17,317 nucleotides of DNA from an uncultured Lachnospiraceae bacterium (GTDB lineage Bacteria; Bacillota; Clostridia; Lachnospirales; Lachnospiraceae). Below are positions 13,656 through 17,317 of this stretch, piece after piece. Where the stretch lies: contig CAPNGW010000019.1 of assembly GCA_948665105.1 (NCBI GenBank), forward strand, positions 1-17,317, in the 5' to 3' direction. Below the pieces are notes generated by a model, which was not told the origin of the DNA, searched no databases, and saw only the letters and a list, made by a program, of their open reading frames with translations. Position numbers and translations under genes: made by a program. Positions within the stretch are counted from its first letter, which is position 1, and each line of letters begins with the position of its first letter.

Positions 13656-15320
13656 CTATAGTGTATTGAGCCGTGACAAATGCTCCACAAAAAGCCTTCG
13701 AATCCCCGGATACTCCCCAAGCCCTTTTATGACGGGCTCCACTTCATACCCGGCAGCCTTGAACTGGCTGTACCAGGAATCCGGGTCATCCCCTGCCATA
13801 TCATTTTTGGCATGGTCTCCGGCCACAATCATAAAAGGCGCAAGAATTACCTTGGATGGTCCGTAAGCGTTTACCATTTTAAGCAGCGTTTCCATGGAAG
13901 GGTAGGCCTCCACCGTGCCCAGGAAGATATTGGGAAATCCCCTGTCCTTGAAGGTATAATCCAGGGCCGCATAGACCGAATTGGAAAAGTGTGTGGTGCC
14001 ATGCCCCATGAAAACCAGAACCTCATCCTTCTTTAAATCAGAAAATTCCTGTGTGACGGACTCAATGACCCTAAGGCTGTCCTGCTCGCTGGTGAGAAGA
14101 GGGTCTCCCAAGGAGATGGAATGGAAATACTCCCGATAGGAGAGGGCGTCCTCCTTCATGAGATCATTTTCGATGCCATTGATGACATGGGTTGGCTGGA
14201 TGAGAACATCTGTAATCCCATCCATACGCATTTCCTCCATGGCTTCCTTTACTGTATTGATGTGAAGCTGGTCCCGCTCCTTCAGCTTACGGATAATCAT
14301 TTTGCTGGTCCATGCACGATAGAGGGGGTAGTCAGGAAATGCGGCCTGCATTTCCTGTTCGATGGCATCAATGGTTACCTTTCTGGTGTCGTCGTGGCTG
14401 GTTCCAAAGCTTACCGCCAGGATTGCTTTTTTCATCTCTTTCAAAATAACTTTTTTTCCTCCATAGTGTTGGTTTAAATGAATATCTGCGATATAGCCCT
14501 CCAGTGTGCTTAAGCTGCGGGGCAGGGGCAGGGAGGCTTTCAAAATTCCTTTTTTGCAGAGGCTTTCAAACAGCTCTAAAACAGCAGGTGGCTTAAGATT
14601 CGTCTGCTTCAAAGCAGCGCGGTTTCCAAAGACCTGTGCCGGAGTTCCCTTTATGAGCACAGAGCCCTCCGAAAGGAGTATGACCTCATCCGCCCATTCA
14701 TAAGCATAATCCACGTTGTGGGTTGCCATCAGAACTGTGATTCCCTGGGCGGTCAACTGGTCCACAATGCGGTTTACCGTGGCGGTATGCTTCGGGTCCA
14801 AAGCGGCGGCCGGCTCATCTAGTATGATAATGTCCGGGTGCATCACCAGAATATCAGCTATGGAGACCTGTTTTTTCTGGCCGCCGCTTAAGGCGTGGGT
14901 GGGCTTATGGCAAAAGGGCGTGATTTCCAGCGTATCCATCACCTGCTCCACTTCCTTTTTTGCCTGTTCCTTTGAAACACCCAGATTCAGGACCCCAAAG
15001 GAAATCTCCTGGTAAACACTGGCGGAGAACAACTGGTTGTCAGGGTCCTGAAAGACAAGTCCCACCTTGCTTCGCAATTTTAATAAGCTCTTTTTATCGT
15101 ACTTTACCTCTTCGCCGTTGAAATAAAGCTTCCCGGTCTGAGGCTTTAAGATTCCGGTGCAGCAAAGGAAAAAGGTGGATTTGCCGCTGCCGTTGGCTCC
15201 CATAAAAGCGATTTTCTGTCCTCGTCTGATTTCCAGGGAAAGGCCATTGAGGGAATGGGTCTTATCATCGTCATAAGAAAAGTGCAGATTCACTGCTTTT
15301 AAGATTACATCTGTATTCAT
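13656..15320 (-). CDS. Fusion of cobalt ECF transporter ATPase (CbiO) and sirohydrochlorin cobaltochelatase (CbiK)
   Basis: The protein has 554 residues. Residues 1-~280 are CbiO, the ATPase of the CbiMNQO cobalt importer: Walker A GANGSGKST (41-49), Q-loop VFQDPDNQLFSASV (89-102), signature LSGGQK (144-149), Walker B IIILDEP (164-170) and the H-loop ATHNVD. Residues 296-554 are CbiK, which inserts Co2+ into sirohydrochlorin: KKAILAVSFGTSHDDTRK, SKMIIRKLKERD, FMGHGTTH (His440, His444) and AGDHAKNDMAGDD (His503). Counting from Met296, two of these histidines fall at 145 and 208, close to the catalytic His145 and His207 of Salmonella CbiK. Start ATG 15320 overlaps the cbiQ stop in ATGA and has GGAGGAG upstream; TTG 15338 is rejected. 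Met296 looks like a retained cbiK start codon. Confidence 0.95.
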   Translation of the reverse strand: MNTDVILKAVNLHFSYDDDKTHSLNGLSLEIRRGQKIAFMGANGSGKSTFFLCCTGILKPQTGKLYFNGEEVKYDKKSLLKLRSKVGLVFQDPDNQLFSASVYQEISFGVLNLGVSKEQAKKEVEQVMDTLEITPFCHKPTHALSGGQKKQVSIADILVMHPDIIILDEPAAALDPKHTATVNRIVDQLTAQGITVLMATHNVDYAYEWADEVILLSEGSVLIKGTPAQVFGNRAALKQTNLKPPAVLELFESLCKKGILKASLPLPRSLSTLEGYIADIHLNQHYGGKKVILKEMKKAILAVSFGTSHDDTRKVTIDAIEQEMQAAFPDYPLYRAWTSKMIIRKLKERDQLHINTVKEAMEEMRMDGITDVLIQPTHVINGIENDLMKEDALSYREYFHSISLGDPLLTSEQDSLRVIESVTQEFSDLKKDEVLVFMGHGTTHFSNSVYAALDYTFKDRGFPNIFLGTVEAYPSMETLLKMVNAYGPSKVILAPFMIVAGDHAKNDMAGDDPDSWYSQFKAAGYEVEPVIKGLGEYPGIRRLFVEHLSRLNTL

Positions 15321-16093
15321 GAATAAAATCTCCTCCAAAGGGCAATCAGCAACAGGGCGGTGTCAAACAGGAGAATGAACCACACATGCTTTCTTTTGGG
15401 TGGACGGCTTTCTGATAAGACCTGGATGGTGCCGTCATAGCATCGGGCCTCCATGGCATCAAACAGGCGATTGGAGCGGCTTATGGCGCGTACCATCAGC
15501 ACAGAGCCCAGCATACCAAAGGATTTTAAGGCAGTTCGATAGTCCTTATTTCCCAGCCGGCAGCTCTGGGAAATGGAAATCCCAGAGGCAGTTTCCAGTA
15601 ATAGAAAGATAAAGCGGTAAATCAAAAGCATAAGCTCAATGAGAAGCTTGGGACAGTGGAGCTTTCTTAGTATCTCAAGAATATCCGGCACAGGCGTGGT
15701 CAGGGACAGAAAATATAAGCAGGAGACTGCTGAAAGTGCAGTGAGGATAAGCCTGACTGCATAGAAAAAGGAATCCTGCCCGGAGGTCAGATACCAGCTT
15801 CCCACAGGGATGGCAAACAAATCCAGAGGCTCCTTTTGGATATGTAGCATAATGGCAATGGTGCTTAAAAGCAAAAATGCCAGGGGAACCGAAAGAAGCT
15901 TCAAATAGCGGGAAACAGGAACGCCACCCTTAAAAACAGTAAGAGCCCCCATGACAACCAATACAATACATGAGACAGAAATGGAACGGCTCATAACACA
16001 GATACAAAGTGTTATGACAGCAAAGGCAAACTTTTCACCTGCATTTTCATACCGAAGTCCGGACCGATAACAAAGCTTGTCAATGGTGAGCAT
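15317..16093 (-). CDS. cbiQ: Cobalt ECF transporter T component
   Basis: CbiQ is the membrane scaffold that couples the CbiO ATPase to the CbiM substrate-binding subunit. It has 258 residues with several hydrophobic segments, for example FAFAVITLCICVMS, SVSCIVLVVMGALTVF and LLSVPLAFLLLSTIAIML. The C-terminal cytoplasmic motif RAISRSNRLFDAMEARCYDG is the conserved ARG-type coupling helix of T components, here with Ala-Arg-Cys instead of the common Ala-Arg-Gly. ATG 16093 is preceded by AAAGGAGAG. A 48-nt gap separates it from cbiN, and it overlaps cbiO-cbiK by 4 nt. Confidence 0.93.
   Translation of the reverse strand: MLTIDKLCYRSGLRYENAGEKFAFAVITLCICVMSRSISVSCIVLVVMGALTVFKGGVPVSRYLKLLSVPLAFLLLSTIAIMLHIQKEPLDLFAIPVGSWYLTSGQDSFFYAVRLILTALSAVSCLYFLSLTTPVPDILEILRKLHCPKLLIELMLLIYRFIFLLLETASGISISQSCRLGNKDYRTALKSFGMLGSVLMVRAISRSNRLFDAMEARCYDGTIQVLSESRPPKRKHVWFILLFDTALLLIALWRRFYS
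15330..15336 (-). promoter_or_regulatory. Ribosome binding site that decides the cbiO-cbiK start
   Basis: On the minus strand GGAGGAG lies 9 nt before ATG 15320, inside the end of cbiQ. It rules out the in-frame TTG at 15338, which would place the ribosome site inside the coding sequence. Confidence 0.88.
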
Positions 16094-16141
16094 GGAACTC
16101 TCCTTTCTGAATGACTGCCGGTGGGCAAAAGGGATAAGAGC

Positions 16142-16438
16142 TTAGCCCTTCATCCATTTTTTACGCTCCACGAAGCGCCCCATGAGAAAGGCGATAATAC
16201 CAACGCCGATGCCTGTCTGTACACAAAAGAAAAGACTTTCCACTTCACCGGGAAGCTCCTTTCCCAGAAGCTTTTCTAAAATGGGGGCTGCCCAGGGCTC
16301 ATAAGAGGAATTTACCTCCTCTACAACAACGCTTCCCGCATCGTCAGAGCCGCCGAATTCCGCGTCCTTTAATACAAACAGCGGAACCAAGGCGATTAAA
16401 ATTACAGCAATTATTGCGGCAACTACAGTTTTTCTCAT
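16142..16438 (-). CDS. cbiN: Cobalt transport accessory protein
   Basis: CbiN is a small membrane subunit needed for cobalt loading of CbiM. The 98-residue protein has two hydrophobic helices (about residues 5-24 and 70-90) flanking an extracytoplasmic loop. Family signatures are visible: AEFGGSDDAG after the first helix, YEPWAAP near 46-52, and GEVESLFFCVQTGIG at the second helix. The length is typical. It begins 1 nt after the cbiM stop, so translation is probably coupled. Confidence 0.94.
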   Translation of the reverse strand: MRKTVVAAIIAVILIALVPLFVLKDAEFGGSDDAGSVVVEEVNSSYEPWAAPILEKLLGKELPGEVESLFFCVQTGIGVGIIAFLMGRFVERKKWMKG

Positions 16439-16439
16439 T

Positions 16440-17186
16440 TTATTTTGCCCCCCTTATAATTCCCATTGCACGAAGCTCGGGCTTTGCGTAAGTCTCAAGT
16501 CCCATGAAAATTACCATGGTAAGTATGCCTTCAATAATGGCCAGAGGCACCTGGGTAGGAGCGAAAATCAGCATAAATTTTCCAAGAGCTTCTCCAAAGG
16601 AAGCGTCAGCATGGTGGGCAATGGCCAGCTGTCCGGCTGTTATGCAGTAGGTAAATAAGTCCCCAAAAGCAGCGGCCAGAAAAACGGAAAGCCGTTTGTT
16701 TACCTTCATTTTTTTGCAGATTACGTAAATCCCGTAGGCTGCAAAGGGACCGGCAATGGCCATGGAGAAGGTATTCGCTCCAATGGTGGTAAGTCCGCCG
16801 TGTGCCAGAAGAATTGCCTGAAACAGCAGTACAATAAGGCCCAGAATGGAAACGGCAGCCGGACCGAAAAGAATAGCCCCAAGACCGGTTCCTGTCATAT
16901 GGGAGCAGCTTCCTGTTACAGAGGGAAGCTTTAGGGAGGAAATCACGAAGATGAAGGCCCCTGACATGGCCAGGATAGTAATCAGATTTTTGTGTTCATT
17001 TAAGGTTTTCTGAATGGACAGAAATCCTGCGAGTAGGAAGGGTACACACAACACCCCCCATGCAATACAGAATCCGCCAGGAAGATAACCTTCCATAATG
17101 TGCATGGCATTGACAGTCGGAGCAATACCGAAGGCAAGTGCAAAAGCACTTGTAAGGACCAGGATTTTTTTCTGCTTCATACTCAT
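16440..17186 (-). CDS. cbiM: Cobalt ECF transporter substrate-binding (S) subunit
   Basis: CbiM binds Co2+ and carries it through the membrane. The protein starts with a signal peptide (KQKK, then LVLTSAFALAFGI, then VNA). Likely cleavage after residue 27 exposes Met28-His29-Ile30, matching the mature MHIMEG terminus used for metal binding in CbiM/NikM. GYLPGGFCIAWGVLCVPF, VTGSCSHMTGTGLGAILFGP, LLAHGGLTTIGANTFSM and APTQVPLAIIEGI are family segments. The length of 248 residues is normal. Two ATGs (17186 and 17180) are possible; GGGAG fits 17186 better. It is the first gene of the minus-strand operon. A nickel-specific NikM is the alternative, but the cob setting and CbiN make cobalt likely. 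Confidence 0.95.
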   Translation of the reverse strand: MSMKQKKILVLTSAFALAFGIAPTVNAMHIMEGYLPGGFCIAWGVLCVPFLLAGFLSIQKTLNEHKNLITILAMSGAFIFVISSLKLPSVTGSCSHMTGTGLGAILFGPAAVSILGLIVLLFQAILLAHGGLTTIGANTFSMAIAGPFAAYGIYVICKKMKVNKRLSVFLAAAFGDLFTYCITAGQLAIAHHADASFGEALGKFMLIFAPTQVPLAIIEGILTMVIFMGLETYAKPELRAMGIIRGAK

Positions 17187-17223
17187 TTTTTCTCCCTTCT
17201 GCTTTGGTGCTTTTTCTATGAAG

Positions 17224-17317
17224 ATGCGGGTGTCAAAAGGTGCTTTTCAAAAATGGGCTTGACAAATTGCACAAACTGCATTTTGATTTGCGACTGTGGA
17301 GAAGCTTAGAACTTCTT
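17224..17317 (+). repeat. MITE-like inverted-repeat element, copy 2 (left arm only, cut by window end)
   Basis: GATGCGGGTGTCAAAAGG (from 17224) begins a stretch that matches the left arm of the element at 1037-1132. The match includes a shared run, GATTTGCGACTGTGGAGAAG, and the GAAGCT-type hairpin near the window end. It matches copy 1's left arm better than the inverted right arm, so it lies in the same orientation as copy 1 and points away from cbiM. The central RNA domain and right arm would lie past the window. It starts about 38 nt upstream of the cbiM ATG, so it is probably part of the cbiM leader or promoter region. Confidence 0.85.

Noticed and set aside
13680..15015. Plus-strand open frames of 65-118 codons opposite cbiO-cbiK
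   Set aside because: They are antisense to a gene with complete ATPase and chelatase motifs and lack ribosome sites.

Overview
The window carries a near-complete anaerobic (early cobalt insertion) cobalamin biosynthesis locus next to the 3' end of pnp. It suggests a gut-type clostridial Firmicute, most likely Lachnospiraceae. The reasons are moderate GC, strong GGAGG ribosome sites, the pathway version (CbiD, CbiG and CbiK, with no CobG, CobF or CobNST), and a dispersed structured-RNA repeat resembling TwoAYGGAY. The organism is inferred, not proven.

Layout: (1) 1-839, the C-terminal part of polynucleotide phosphorylase. (2) 840-1366, a non-coding leader holding a cobalamin riboswitch (about 846-990), an intrinsic terminator (997-1027), and a roughly 310-bp inverted-repeat element (1037-1347) with two AUGGAU-loop hairpins. 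(3) 1367-13617, a tightly packed plus-strand operon: cbiD, cbiL, cbiF, cbiG, cbiH, a cbiJ-cbiE-cbiT fusion, cbiA, cbiB, cobD, cbiP, cbiC. Several junctions overlap by 4-8 nt. (4) 13607-13627, a terminator overlapping the cbiC stop codon. (5) 13656-17186, a convergent minus-strand operon, in transcription order cbiM, cbiN, cbiQ, and a cbiO-cbiK fusion. (6) 17224-17317, the left arm of a second copy of the inverted-repeat element, cut by the window end.

How the genes work together: CbiMNQO imports Co2+. The CbiK domain, fused to the transporter ATPase, inserts cobalt into sirohydrochlorin. CbiL, CbiH, CbiF, CbiG, CbiD, CbiJ, CbiE/CbiT and CbiC then build cobyrinic acid. CbiA and CbiP amidate it, and CbiB attaches the aminopropanol arm made from threonine phosphate by CobD. 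Not visible here are the uroporphyrinogen III methyltransferase that makes precorrin-2, the corrinoid adenosyltransferase, and the nucleotide-loop genes (cobU, cobS, cobC, cobT); these must be elsewhere or absent.

The most unusual points are the CbiO-CbiK fusion with an A7 run at the domain junction, the triple fusion CbiJ-CbiE-CbiT with a 39-nt tandem repeat, and the structured inverted-repeat element at the 5' side of both operons.
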